From positions 8,140,501-8,204,500 of the forward strand of contig BSBN01000233.1 of NCBI GenBank assembly GCA_027924645.1: 64,000 nucleotides of DNA, given 5' to 3'. Position 1 is the first letter of the stretch. The number at the start of each line of letters is the position of its first letter. The notes beneath the pieces were generated by a model, which ran no database searches, was not told the DNA's origin, and was given only the letters and a program-made list of their open reading frames with translations. Source of the DNA: Cunninghamia lanceolata (taxonomy: Eukaryota; Streptophyta; Pinopsida; Cupressales; Cupressaceae). This document shows positions 9,889-21,457 of this stretch, piece by piece. The position numbers were made by a program, and so were the translations under genes.

Positions 9889-11000
9889 TGTATCATCATT
9901 CAGACTATCAATTTCTTTGAAGCAATGCTGTAAACTGCATTGCATCAAAGAGGGGAAAAATGTATATGCCTAAAAATGACACAAATCATCCTAAATAAAT
10001 ATTCTAAATATTTATTCCCTTCTTCTATTAATTAAATAAATATTCTAAATTTATTTAATCGATTCACTGTTCCATAATTAAATAAATTCTATTTATTTAA
10101 TTAAAATCCTTCCATTTGTCCTTCACAATTAAATAATTATAAATTATTTAATTAAGCCTAATTCCTCTATCCTAAGTTCTAAATTCAAAAATCCACATCA
10201 CCTTTACACCTCACCTTTTCCACCTCACCTTGTCCACCTCATCAGGTTGCACATGTAATTAAATATATTTAATATTTAATTATCTTATTTTCCCTCACCC
10301 ACATGGCCTATTTCTTCTCCAATCAGAGGTCAGTTAACCAATCAATCAAGTCTGTTAACTAACCTGTCAGTTGAGTCAAATCCTCAATCAATCCAGTCAG
10401 TTCCACAATCCACTCTTCTAACTGATCAATCAAGTCTGTTAACAGACCAGTCAATGGAGTTAACTCTCCAATCAGTTTTGTCACATCCCACCTTTCATGA
10501 TGGAGCTGGGACACTTGTCACATCTCCACTGGTTGCACATTCCTCAACCATCCTCAACTGTTGATCTTCATATCTTCTCTCAACCGTTGATTCCTATTCC
10601 TCCGGGTCTATAAATGAAGCTTCATCCCTTCATTCTAATCATCCAGGCTTTTGACATCGTTACTCTGCAGAAATATCACCAGCGCGCCTTTGGCACCCAT
10701 TTGTCATCCACAAGCTTGAGATCACCATTGTTGCATTGGAGCTCACCTTCGTTGCATATCACACTACAGCCGTTCACCATCGACTTCCTCCAACAGCTTT
10801 TAAAAGATTGCACTCTCTGAGGGCTCATCTCATTTGCGAAAGGACGATTCGTGATAGGCGAACAACAGAAGTTTCGAAACGGAAGAGGTTTGCTGTGTTT
10901 GTTCGGTGCTTTGTTCATTTGAATCTTCTTTGTTTCTCTATTCTGTTGATGTTTGGGTCATCTGTTATTCATTTGATTGATGCACTATTTTACCCTCACA
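9889..11000 (+). mobile_element. 3' LTR of element 1 (1112 bp)
   Basis: Starts TGTATCATC after AAACTGGGGCA and ends CCCTCACA at 11000. The right border is fixed by comparison: element-2 LTR sequence resumes at 11001 (ATTTGTAAT), matching 26078. TATAAAT at 10609-10615 marks the probable core promoter, leaving about 390 bp for R and U5. Bases 9990-10165 are AT-rich with repeated TTAAATAAAT words. Confidence 0.8.
10609..10615 (+). promoter_or_regulatory. LTR TATA box, 3' LTR of element 1
   Basis: TATAAAT in a GC-richer context, in the expected place between a long AT-rich U3 and a ~390-bp R/U5. Confidence 0.6.
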
Positions 11001-11005
11001 ATTTG
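11001..11005. other. Right target-site of element 1 (predicted 5-bp TSD, ATTTG)
   Basis: The five bases after the LTR end are ATTTG. The unoccupied equivalent in the other LTR of element 2 reads GAAG-ATTTG-TAAT at 26074-26086. Ty3/gypsy elements duplicate 5 bp, so the left flank, outside this window, should end in ATTTG. Confidence 0.6.
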
Positions 11006-11142
11006 TAATCGAAATATTCTTCTCTTTCATTAAGTATGCAAAAGACATGTACATATACAATAGCTTTGAAATGAGTCCTGAATACTTCAGCAAACATATT
11101 TAAATTAAGTTTTGAATGTTTAAAATGAGGCATTCCTACACC

Positions 11143-11149
11143 TTTTATA
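11143..11149 (-). promoter_or_regulatory. LTR TATA box, 3' LTR of element 2
   Basis: Minus-strand TATAAAA in the context ATTCTATAAAAGGTG, conserved at 26220-26226. Confidence 0.65.
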
Positions 11150-11291
11150 GAATAAGGTGAGGGATTCATTGAAATCTACGATTTACATTTCATTGACTAA
11201 GTCAATCTTTTCCACATGGCACAGGTTGCTAGCTGGCAACCATCTGAAATACTTATATTCTTTCATTAAGTATCTGATGCATATATTCCCT

Positions 11292-14200
11292 TTATGATGT
11301 ATCCTCATCAGGTTCTTTGTCATCATCATGACTTTCACCACTTTCGCTATCTTCATCATCATCATGATGATTGTTCTCTTGAATATGGACCTGTATAGCT
11401 GTCCTGATATTCTCATATGCCTGCACTATTCTGTCCAAATCTCCACTGTCTTGAGTTTTTTCTTTGGTGATGGCATGATTATGCACTTGATACTTGCTCT
11501 AGAGAGATTCTAACTTATTCTTCCTATTGTTGGCAGTTTCATTATAATCTTCCACTCTGACCTTTATTCTCATTACTTTATCTAGCACTTCTTCTGTCAG
11601 GTGGTTAAGAGGGTCTTCAGCAACTAGCTGGAAATTACTATGTAGAGCTTTGATGACAAACTCTTCATCTTGATTCTCTATCTTGCCTTCTACATCTCCC
11701 TCTAATATTTCCAAAACTTCATCCTCATGGGACATCATATCATGCAGCTTCATGCTAATTTCTCTCAACTTATTTTTGCATCTTTTGAGTACATCACATT
11801 CAAATCTGATGTCCCTATCCCAGATATCAATGAATTGGGTTGTGTTATTACTCAGTACATGGTTCTTTTTCAGGATCTGTGGAATCAATCCTCTTCATTT
11901 TATCCAAAATGTTGATAACCTTTTCTATCTGAAATGACCTCCTACCGATTTCCATCTGCAATTTATCTACTTTTTTCCCGGAGGTGACCAAAGAATTCCA
12001 CCTCTTCAAAGAGGTCTTTACTACTTCCTCAGCTCCATCGAGCATGGATGACATCCATTTCAACATTATTGTTGATTCATGCTTCATGAGGTTCAACATG
12101 TTGACCTCCTCATGAGAAATAGTAGTCAATGGGACTACATGATCACTGGTTGTATCGTCAAAGTTAATTAACCCTCTTATATATGCATGCAGCTAAGCAA
12201 TGTGCTCTTTATGCTGCTTATTCTTTTCTTTCTCTCTCTTAACTCTTTGAGTTAATGAATCAATAATGTCCTTACCTTCTTGGCCTTCCTGATCCTCATT
12301 GGCAAACCCCAAATCTACTGTAGTAATCTAGAATTCATCCAGAGTGATCTTGCCTTTTTCTTTATCAACTACAGGAACAACTACCTGGGTTGTTCTCCTA
12401 CCTGTATCAGGATCCCTTTTGTATGGCAGAAGTTATTCTAGCCTTTCTCTTTGGCTTTATTAGATTTTTTGTAAATAATGTGGACACATCAAATTCTTGT
12501 ATCCGTATGTCTGACTCTTTGCCAACTTCTTTCTCCAGCCACAAAGGAACTTGATCTTTTAACTATTGGTCTCCATCAGCATCATGACGACCACCCTGAT
12601 CTTCGGTATCCACCATCATGTCCGATGGTGAGGGTGATCTCCTTATTTCTTCCTCATGATGCTACTCATGAGAGTGATCTTTGGGTATATCCTCCTGCTA
12701 AGGACCTTCTTTTTCTAGAGGGTGATCCTATTGATCATCTACATGTTTATCATGATCTTGATTTTTTGCTTCCTCCATGGGTATGTTATCTACCTTATTG
12801 ATTTCCTCATCATGAGGCACATTTGTTTCCATAGATATTACTGCATCTACCTTAGGCTTGTCCACCTAATCTGCAGCTGCAATTTGTTTTGCAGGTGTAA
12901 CAATTACCTCATGTACTTTTAGGGCAGGATCATTTGTTATATCTATCTTTTCTCCTCCCTTGTCTTGTACTTCAACTATCTTGAGCCCAACAGGTATTTC
13001 CTCTTGCTGTTGCTCACCCATATCCAAAGTATGGCTCTCTATCTCTGCCATCTTTGCTTCTTCAACATTTATTTCTTTATCTTGAAAATTTCCCTGATTT
13101 TTAGGACTTGCATCATGTCTGTAGGTGAGATCAATTACTGCAGGAATAGTTACCTACTTAATCAATGTATCAAGCCCTATCTCTTGGGCTACCTTTTTCA
13201 GGCTCTTTTCCATTTCTGATTCCACTTGCTTTATCTCCATCATTACTGTTTGTACTGATGGAGTTCCATGAAGAGTTATCCGGGTGCCAGCAGCAAGGGT
13301 TTTCATTTTCTATGAAGCTACATCCTTCACTACCTCATCATCGGATAGGTCAACTGTTTACTCCAATGAAACAATACCACTTTGGAGTATCCTAGAGGTT
13401 TCTTTTACTTGTTCTTCTGCTAATTCAGTTTTAGATTTTACAATGGTGGGAAGTAGAACATTATGCTGCAGCTCCTTCTTGAATACCTCCCCACCGGCTC
13501 CCCTCAGTGATATGGGAGTTTGTCTTATTTCACCTCTCATAGCAGTCCTTGGTTTCTTAGGTGTAGTGGTTACCACCTGAGGTGCTCTTCTCTTCCTTGT
13601 GAAGGACAGAGGACCTTCTTCTTCTTCTTCAGATTCTTCCTCTAAAGGAATATCCTTCTCCTTATTCTTCTGTGAGGCTTGATCCTCCTCATATGTAGCA
13701 ATAGGCTGTGAAGTTGGCCTCTGGATTTGTTTGGCTTTTTGTTTATCTTGAGGAGGCTGTGCTAATGCTTGCCTAAATCCTGATGCATCTTCAGCAGGCA
13801 CTATCACTCTTTCCACTATAACCCCTTTGGGTTTAGGATCAGTCTTCTTACCTCTTGAAGACCTCTTGCTTTTTTCAGGAGGTGGTGCCTTCTCTCCTTT
13901 GGATTTCCTTTTATCAACCAAGAAATCATCAAATTCACCCTCAGGCACTTCTTGTCTCCTCTTCTTATTATCAACAGTCATGACCACTCCTTTCTTCTTC
14001 ACTATATTTATCTGCTCATCTACCCAAGCTTGGGTCAGATGTAATATCCTGCCTATGAATGGATCCAAGGAGATATCCTCCTGTATGGTGAGATCTGGTG
14101 CAGAGATGGTATCATTATAGATCTTTTTCTCTTCATATTCGTCAGCCATTACCTTTCCATCATCTTTCTTCAGTTGTGCTGGGAGGGAGATGCAATCAAA

Positions 14201-15600
14201 GGTCTTTATTTGGTTCAGTGTTAACCTTTGGTATCTTCTTCTTTGGGCTTCAACCTCATCTTCACAATCTGCCTAGAAATCTTCAAGGTTCCTTCGATGG
14301 ATGGGCTGTCCCATGATCTTCTGCATCCTCCCAAATGGATCATATGATCTTACAAATGGAAAGGGCTGGAAATTCATCATTTTCAAACCAGCTATGGCCT
14401 TCTTGATATTCTCAGAGTCTGGGCACATATACCAGCCCATTGTGATTGGAAACAAAACTGGTGGAAGCTTGTTGTTTGCCTTATAGGCATTCAATATTGT
14501 TTCAACTTGCCTCATCAACTCCTTTAACACTACAGCATCAGTTGGATACCTTGGGAGCATGAGGGGCTCCTCCTTAAAACCTTCAATCCTGATGTATGAA
14601 AAGGTGGCAAATTGAATAAACTAGGCTCCATGCCTATAGACAACCTCTTGAGCTTCCATGTTCAGTCTCTTAGTTCTATCTTCTTCCATGGTCCTTACTA
14701 GATGCATAGAGAATGCATCATTCACTAATTTATAATCTTGGAGGTAATTTACCCTTTGCAGCTGGGGATGATGATCCCATATGTGTGCATCATTTGTGGT
14801 GTCTCCAATTTTTCCATCTGTAATCAATGCATCAAATGTACCCTTGTAGGCACATGAATAAACAATGTATGATGTCATATAGAAAGAACAATTTGGACCC
14901 CCAAGGCTCATTAGCTGCTCATCCAGAGCATCACTTATCATCTTGGCCCACATTGGCTTTCTATCCATATAGAGACACATCAGGATGATTGCATACATCT
15001 AGTCCCTGAAACTTCCAGCATCATGCTGGCGTGTTACTCTGTTCAACAGTGCTATCATGTATTGATACTCATCGTCGAAGTCATATTTATATAGATGAAC
15101 CAGAAGTTTAGCTGCCGTTGGATAGGGGATATTCTTTGCCCTCCATTGATACATTTTCTTCCTGGCAGACTTCTTGTTATTCTCATACTCTACTTCTAAT
15201 TTCGTCAGATCTATGTTTGCAACCTTCTTGCCCATTGACAAACCAAATGTAGCAGCAATACCCCTAATCAACAGATCAACATATATCTTGCTATGCTTTT
15301 CTACCCTCCTAGTTTTTGGGTTGTAATTCCTTGCACATTCTATCACCAGCTCAGGAGTTTCCATAGAGTATGGAAACCAGCTGCATTCCACATTCCTGAT
15401 ATGAAGATGGCATCTAGTAGGGTGTTGTTGTTTTTCTCATCACTCATTTTGGCTGACCATGCAGCCAGATCTGTATTCCCTTGGCGCGTATCAGTGATGG
15501 CTCCATACTTGAATTGGACACCCTCAGGATGAGCAAACATAGGCTTTGAGAATTCATCCTTTGACTTAGCTAATCTTTTATCTACCATGAGTGCCTGCAA
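11292..15600 (-). pseudogene. Large U3-encoded ORF of unknown function, copy A (3' LTR)
   Basis: The minus-strand reading runs from an ATG near 15588-15600 to TAA at 11292-11294, about 1,430 codons, broken by several stops and at least three frameshifts (one near 15370 from loss of one G relative to copy B, others in 11850-13050). I do not recognise the protein. The first ~480 codons look globular (hydrophobic, W/Y-containing, with MGKKVANIDL and MWAKMISDALDE). Next comes a K/R/P-rich segment with basic clusters (KRSSRGKK, TRKRRAPQ, TPKKPRT) and an acidic EEESEEEEEG run. The rest is acidic and helical, coiled-coil-like. A TTAATTGCAG acceptor-like site sits just before the first ATG, so a spliced mRNA is possible (inference). 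Confidence 0.72.
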
Positions 15601-16159
15601 TTAACACAACTTGGTCTTACAACTGATACAATATACGACCATGCATATATGTTACATATCCATTATTCATCATGCATACTATTATTCCTTCCATATTTCA
15701 TTTATCCTGACATGCATAACTTGAAGTTTCAAACCAAAGACTCCACAGTACCTGAATATGCAGAACATGACAACAAGAGGGTTTCAATTACTTGATGCGC
15801 TTATTCTCTTACTTATACCCTAGATTATCCAAAAGTGATCTTGATACTGCTAATAATTGATTTCTTCATTCTGCTGCAAGCCATGTGTGTCAGGATGTTG
15901 TTCGTCTGAAGGTCTGCAAGCTTTGCTCTCTATAAAAAACTGGTTTATCGCAATGTAAATGTAAAATACCTTGTAAATTCACTTTTAACCCCTAAATTGA
16001 GTCACTTAGGGTAAAATTAGGGCAAATCTACCATAATCATTAAGTTTTTGCACAGAAACCTGCAGAGGTTGCCAGGTGTGAGCATCACGTTAACCATTAG
16101 CGGGATACACCTGGCATATTAATGAGCATTCAATGTCACATGGCAAGAAGAGGAGAATG
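15601..16159 (-). other. U3 leader of the U3 ORF, no ORF seen
   Basis: About 560 bp between the motif array and the first ATG of the U3 ORF. AT-rich, no repeat structure, and conserved at 30698-31279. It may hold an intron or promoter for the ORF; I see no clear TATA box in the minus sense. Confidence 0.4.
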
Positions 16160-16880
16160 ATCATTTGAAATATCAGGTGATGTTTTGGATATCGGGTGAT
16201 ATTCAAAATATGACCGTCTCGTGATATGATCATCCGGGTCTTAGTGGGAAACACTTATGTCGGTATATCAGGTTATTCTCAGACCATCGGGTCATGTTAT
16301 AAAAGATCAGGCGATGTTCAAAATATTGGGTGATATTTCAAAAAAGATGATGACCCTATGCACTGCTTAAATAACTTCTCTCAGAGTATCATGATGATGC
16401 CACAATGATATTGGTTTAGTCTATCGTTGAAGCACTATGATGTCATCGTCATGTTTTATGAAAGGGTGATTTTAGGAAATATACCTTCGCGAGGTAAAGA
16501 TGATGATGACTTCATCATAATTTTGATTCTCTTTGTTATCAGGTTGAATGATGTCATTAGGATAAAAGGTTCTAGGGTGATATTTGGCGACCGGATGATA
16601 TTTGAAAGATAAGGTTATATTCAAAATATCGGGTGATGTTTCGAAATATCATCCTCGCAGGATATATGCTGTTATTTGATGGATAAGTATCACGACCACC
16701 TAAAATGACGTCCGCAGGTCACGAACAGATAATTTATCAGGTGATAAATTGAATCAAGGTGATATTTCGTAAGATGACTGATATTGAGAAATATGATGAT
16801 GACTTACCTCCCCCTTTCATGAATATCAGGTTTGACCAAGACTTTGACTATTCATAACTTTCACATCCTAAGGAATATCA
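16160..16880 (-). repeat. ATCGGGTGATATT motif array, U3 of 3' LTR
   Basis: About 14 degenerate copies of ATC(A/G)GGTGATATT(T/C) in the first kilobase of U3, irregularly spaced, often followed by TCAAAATAT or TCGAAATAT. The same array is at 31280-32000. It lies upstream (in element sense) of the U3 ORF, a plausible enhancer-like position. Confidence 0.65.
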
Positions 16881-17131
16881 GGGTGATGTAAAAGGCAAAC
16901 CTTCATGGAATTTAATGCTCTTTCCAAATATGAGGTTAATGAAATGAAATATGAACCTTGACAAACTAACCACATGATGATGACTTCCCTAGCCATTGCA
17001 CAGGATTATCTGTATTGATTGAATTTTACCAGACTGCCAGTAAGCAAAAGAAAAAACACCCAAGCAAAGCCAAAAGGTTGGGTCCTTGTTTTGTCAAGTC
17101 AAAATGGGGCATGTTGTGTAACCACACAACA

Positions 17132-17933
17132 ACTTGCCACCAAAGAAAACACCAAAATTTCAATGATTCAAGTGATGTGAACACATTATAACATAGCATT
17201 CTAACTCTTTCTAAGCATAAGCATCAGAATCTTTCTGGATGGTAAATTGTCCTCATGGTAACAATGCTAACTAAGGATCTGTAGTGTGCAAATGATTAAT
17301 TATCCTCATCTTGAAAGCAAGTTGAAAACATGAGTAACTGATGTTAAGCTACATAGTTTGAGATCATCCCTCATAGCCAACCTCAATAGAGCCTTGCTGC
17401 AAGCAGGTGTTCATAGCCCTAGCAAGGTTATATATGCAATCCCCCCAAGTAGAGCCCCGCTGCCAACAGGCATCTATAGCCCTAGTAGATTTACTTAGAT
17501 GGCCTAATTTTATTATATATATATTTTTTTCAATATTCATACTTCACTTGTTGTTTTAGGTTGGAGATTGCATTGGTAGCAAGGGAGTCCCTTTAGATTT
17601 TTCACTTAACACCTATACTTGTATTTTCAACAAATCCAAGGATGTTAGGTGAGTCATTGTGAAGAAATCACTTTGGTTAAAAAGGTACCCTGATGACAGG
17701 ATATCACATACTTGATCATGATGACTTTCTCAAAATGAGTCACAACCTATGTATAAATGTGTTTTCATCACTTGAATCTTAACAATTTTGTTATTTTCTA
17801 AGGTGATGAGTTGCATCATCTTGACTAACCAAAACAAAACTCAACAAGCAAACAAAGCAAAAACAAAACAAAACACTGTACAAACAACTATACAAAATAT
17901 ACATTATGATACACATGACTGACCTAAAACTAC
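17132..17933 (-). other. 3' untranslated region of element 2, between pol and 3' LTR
   Basis: No ORF. It holds a pair of ~40-bp direct repeats (17386-17426 and 17449-17488: TAGAGCC..GCTGC..CAGG...ATAGCCCTAG) and ends, in element sense, with TTTGGTGGCAAGT before the LTR's TGTTG. That is only weakly purine-rich, so the polypurine tract is uncertain. Confidence 0.55.
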
Positions 17934-19185
17934 TTAGGCCTCGAAATAATGTTTGAGAAACTGTCCATTAACTGGTAATGGAACATCCTCACCTGTCAAG
18001 GTCTTAAGCCTGAAAGTACTGCCTCCTAAGATCTCAGAAATTTGGAAGGGACCTATCCATAATTTGTCAAACTTACCATGGTCTCCTTTCCTCTCATGGG
18101 CTTTATCCCACATCAGGACTAAATCTGATATCCTAAAGGCTTTAACTTTGGCTCTTTTGTCAAACCAGCATTTGACAACAGCCTAATGTTTGGCAAAATT
18201 GATCAATTGCATGACTTATTTTCTCTTCCAGGTGCATCAGCTGAAGCAACCTGACTTCTTGGTTATTGTCTATGCCTAGGTATTCTTGGGCAAACTAAAA
18301 GGTAGGAATCTTCAGGTTAACAGGGAGGATTCGATCTACCCCATAGACTAAATGATAAGGTGAGTTTCCTAATGCAGCTTTGTTTCTGGTTCTGTCTACC
18401 CATAAGGCATATTTCAGAAGTGTATTCCATTCCCTAAGGTTCTTGTCTACTAACTTCTTTATGATATTTAGCAAATTTTTGTTAGTGGATTCTGCCAATC
18501 CATTTCCTTGGGGATAATAATTAGATGAGAACTTCAGTATGATCCCATAATCAAATGCCCAACTTGACAATTTAGTTGAAGTAAAAGCAAAGCCATTATC
18601 ACTTACCAGAGCATATGGAACCCCATACCTGGTGATTATGTTACTTTCCAGAAACCTGATGACATCTTCTGCACTGCAAGTCTTGCTGCTAGTGGCCTCA
18701 GTCCACCTGGTACAATAATCAGTAATTGTTAGAACATACCTATGGCCTGATGATGATGGAGGATTTATAGGTCCTATGAAATCCATGCCCCATTGTGCAA
18801 ATGGGCATGCCTCCATCACTGGTTGCAAAGGTTGTGCAGCATATCTCTCTCTGTTGGCATCAACCTGACATACATAATAGCATTTAATGTGTTTAGCTGT
18901 ATCTTTGAAAATTGTAGGCCAATAATATCCTACTATGAGGATTGCATGTGTAGTGGCCAAGGATGAGCCATGTGCTGTTCCAAACTTGTCATGTAATTCT
19001 GATAAAACTTTGCTTGCCTCTGGCTTTTCTAAGCATCTCAAATATATGCCTTCATAATTTTTCTTGAAAAGTACTCCTGCTTTCATCATGTACTTTTGGG
19101 ATTTTATCTTCAAGGCTCTTCTCTGTGAAGCCTGCAGTCTAGGAGGACATCTTCTAGTAATCAGGATGTGCTTGATATCTGCATA
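17934..19185 (-). pseudogene. pol: Element 2 integrase
   Basis: The minus-strand reading contains a degenerate zinc domain (H...H, then KCYYVC, with C-x3-C instead of C-x2-C). Core catalytic residues are in GMDFIGP, VSDNG and GLAESTNK (D-35-E). After a stop and shifts at 18295-18190 comes a C-terminal module with WIGPFQI (GPY/F type) at about 18050. TAA is at 17934-17936. The longest open piece is 18295-19113. It would insert the cDNA; the gene is dead here. Confidence 0.85.
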
Positions 19186-19660
19186 CTACTCTTCATTGTC
19201 CCTAGCATTGATAACATACTGTTGACTTACTATGTTTGGATCAATCTTTAATATCATTTGGCTTAGAGCCTGTCCTCTTACCAGCTTCATGGGTGTGATT
19301 TCCATGTCATATTCTTGTAAAACTGTGATCCACTTAGCCCTTTTTTCACCAGGCTCACTTTGCATTAACAACATCTTCACTGCTGCATCTGGCACCATAG
19401 CAATCACCTTGCTTCTCAAGATGTAATACCTAAATTTCTTTACTACTCTAACCAAAGCAAGTGCCTGCCTTTCAACATCTACATATCTCAATTCAGCATC
19501 TTTGAAAGGGCAGCTCATGAAGGCATTTGGTTTCTCTTCCTTTTCTTCATTTCTCTGAGTTAGAACTACTGCAAAGGTGTGTTCTGAAGCAAATGAATAA
19601 ATATAAAAGTCTCTGGTGTAATCTGGACTGATAAGGATAGGAGCATCAGAAATATCCTAC
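19186..19660 (-). pseudogene. pol: Element 2 RT-linked RNase H, degenerate (connection-like)
   Basis: Reading FYIYSFASEHTFAVVLTQ, then AELRYVDVERQALALV and KFRYYILRS, this follows the Ty3 RNase H pattern, but the first and third catalytic aspartates (TDAS and TDH of functional copies) are absent. Loss of the native RNase H active site is also typical of dual-RNase H retroelements. It is followed directly by the integrase, with no second RNase H between. Confidence 0.65.
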
Positions 19661-20557
19661 TTTATGTCCTCAAAGGCTACCTTGGCTTCTGATGTCCACT
19701 CAATCTTTGCATCCTTCTTCAGCATAGCATTTAAAGGTTTGACTATTTTTACAAAGCCAGTGATGAATTTTCTGACAAAATTTATCTTACCAAAGTAAGA
19801 TTTGAGCTCTTTCTTGCTTCTTGGAAGCTGTAATTTCATAATGGACTCCACCCTGTCAAGATCAATGATAATCCTATTTTAAGTTATCAGGTGGCCCAAC
19901 AACTTTCCTGTTGTCACCCTGAATATGCATTTCTTGGGGTTCAAGGATATCCCATATTCTTCACACTTTTTCAGTACATTTCTGAGATCTGCTACATGGT
20001 TTCCTCTCTTTAGAGAACGCTATTAAGTCATCCATGTAAATGACTATACATTTTCCTATTAAGCCTCTGAAGGCTACATCCATTGCTCATTGGAATGTTA
20101 CTCCAGCATTTATTAGCCCAAATGGCATGCATCTATAAGCAAATATCCCCCACTTTGTGGTGAAGGCAGTCTTCAGGCTATCAATCTTGTCAACCATGAC
20201 CTGATTGTAGCCAGAGAAGTTGTCTAGAAAGGACATCATTTTAGCTCCATTTACAATCTGTAGAACTTCATCCAATGAGGGTAAAGGATAATTATCCTTC
20301 TCTGATGTTCTGTTCAAGTTCCTGAAGTCTACACACAGTCTGATGTCTCCATTCTTCTTTCTTACTAGCACTAGATTAGCCACCCAAGTGGAGTGCCTCA
20401 CAGGAAATATGATCCTGGCATTTAACAGCTTCTTGACTTCTTCAAAAATTATTGGCTCAAGCAAAGCATTGACTGGCGTTTGCTTTTTTCTGAAGGGTTT
20501 AGAATCTGGCTTGAGAGGTATAGTGTGAGTTATGACTGATGTGTCATAGGTCTTCAA
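19661..20557 (-). pseudogene. pol: Element 2 reverse transcriptase
   Basis: Minus-strand frame 20557-20087 gives the RT fingers/palm (VLVRKKNGDIRLCVDFRNLN, MPFGLINAGVTFQ). A TGA follows, and past it YMDD is encoded at 20027-20038. A one-base frameshift just after that (about 20010) and further stops lead into the thumb region ending near 19660. The catalytic motif is preserved, but the gene is interrupted. Confidence 0.88.
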
Positions 20558-21000
20558 CTCATCCTAAGTCCATGCTATTACATGTATGTAAACCTTAAGA
20601 GCCTGAGTTATTCCTTCTAACTCTTCTGGTGTGCAAACTTTACCAATCAAGACATTTCTCTTGTCATCATGTTGTCCAATATTCACTTGTGAATACTGTC
20701 CTCCATCAGCCTTGGGAAGATCCTTCTGCTTCAGCATATTATCCAGGTCAAAAGCTCTTTCTAATTCAATCATACCTTTGGGAATCTTGTTGCTTGGCAA
20801 CTCTAATATTTCATCTTCTTCCCAGACATGCTCTTCTATATTGTTCTCATCTATGATCTGAGCATCAAATATGTCTTTGTTAGAGATGAAATCAAGGATA
20901 TGCTGATCATCATCAAAAACTTGGAGGTTAGTAACATTATCAGGTACTGATGGTACTGAAACCAGCTCTACTGAAAATCTCTTTAGGCCTAATATGGACA
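20558..21000 (-). pseudogene. pol: Linker between upstream RNase H and RT of element 2
   Basis: About 145 acidic codons in the same frame as both flanking domains, with no motif I recognise, ending at a TAG (20567 area) just before the RT N-terminus. The unbroken frame shows the RNase H and RT belong to one polyprotein. Confidence 0.6.
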
Positions 21001-21014
21001 AGGGCTCTAATGTA

Positions 21015-21395
21015 CTGGCAGCCTGTGCTAAGGCATCTGCCCTATGGTTCTACTCTCTAGGTACATGGGTGATATTAAAGGCATCAAAGTCTTCAATCAA
21101 ATCCCACACTCTATGTCTATAATTTGACAATTTCTTATAGTTGCAAGAGCAAATTCCTCTTACCTATCTTACAACTAATTCTGAGTCCCCAAAGACATGT
21201 AGAATTCTTACCTTCTTCTTGAGAGCAAACAGTATCCCGTGAATCAGAGCTTCATACTCTGTCACATTATTAGTACAGGGGAACTGTAATCTGTAGGCAG
21301 CTAAGTAGGACTTTCCTGATGGATCATTGAGATCAATCCCTACTCCAGCTCCTTGTTTGGACTTGGATCCATCAAATCTAAGGATCTAGGGTTTA
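21015..21395 (-). pseudogene. pol: RNase H domain upstream of RT in element 2 (archaeal-type-like)
   Basis: The minus-strand frame reads LRFDGSKSKQGAGVG, FPCTNNVTEYEAL, HVFGDSELVV and HRADALAQAAS: the four acidic positions of an RNase HI/archaeal RNase H (D in FDGS, E in TEYEAL, D in GDSE, D in RADA). Only a few TAG codons interrupt it. Its closest match within this window is the second RNase H of element 1 (YFDGS, FPCTNNIAEYEAL, YGDSQL). It sits between the protease region and RT rather than between RT and integrase. Confidence 0.8.
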
Positions 21396-21457
21396 TCTTC
21401 AGCAGGATATTTAACTGAACTTTCTCTTTTCTTTGCAGCTCTGGCAGCTGCTCCACC

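Larger units (their letters stand above)
5445..10901 (+). repeat. 2.73-kb direct tandem duplication inside element 1
   Basis: Unit 1 is 5445-8173 and unit 2 is 8172-10901 (offset 2727, 2728 after one indel). The joint at 8172-8173 shares only TG (TTTG if extended on one side) between the LTR side (which continues TTCGG at 10902) and the PMD side (CTCCCAC at 5447). By eye I count about 34 differences, roughly 1.2%: one indel, two transversions, the rest transitions. Each unit carries part of PMD exon 2, the intron, exon 1, its promoter and the first ~1010 bp of the LTR. Confidence 0.92.
1..11000 (+). mobile_element. Element 1: Tat-lineage Ty3/gypsy LTR retrotransposon, 3' part
   Basis: The window opens inside the pol gene of a plus-strand Ty3/gypsy element and leaves it at the end of a 3' LTR at 11000. 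Seen: dual RNase H then integrase (the Tat hallmark is a second, archaeal-type RNase H), a long post-pol spacer, an antisense PMD gene, and an LTR starting TG after a G-rich tract and ending CA. Position 11001 resumes sequence that is uninterrupted at 26078 in the other LTR of element 2, so 11000/11001 is the insertion boundary. The 5' LTR, gag, protease and RT lie left of the window. A 2.73-kb internal tandem duplication lengthens the 3' end. Confidence 0.88.
11001..17131 (-). mobile_element. 3' LTR of element 2 (in-window part, 6131 bp)
   Basis: On the minus strand it begins TGTTGTGTGGTT at 17131 and aligns with 26078-32242. It is interrupted at 11001 by element 1. It differs from the 5' LTR by about 5% in the stretch I compared (16020-16190 against 31140-31310), with small indels. 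It carries U3-ORF copy A (11292-15600), a motif array (16160-16880) and a TATA box (11143-11149). Confidence 0.88.

Noticed and set aside
17123..17150. Polypurine tract of element 2
   Set aside because: TTTGGTGGCAAGT before the LTR is only partly purine; kept as uncertain rather than annotated.
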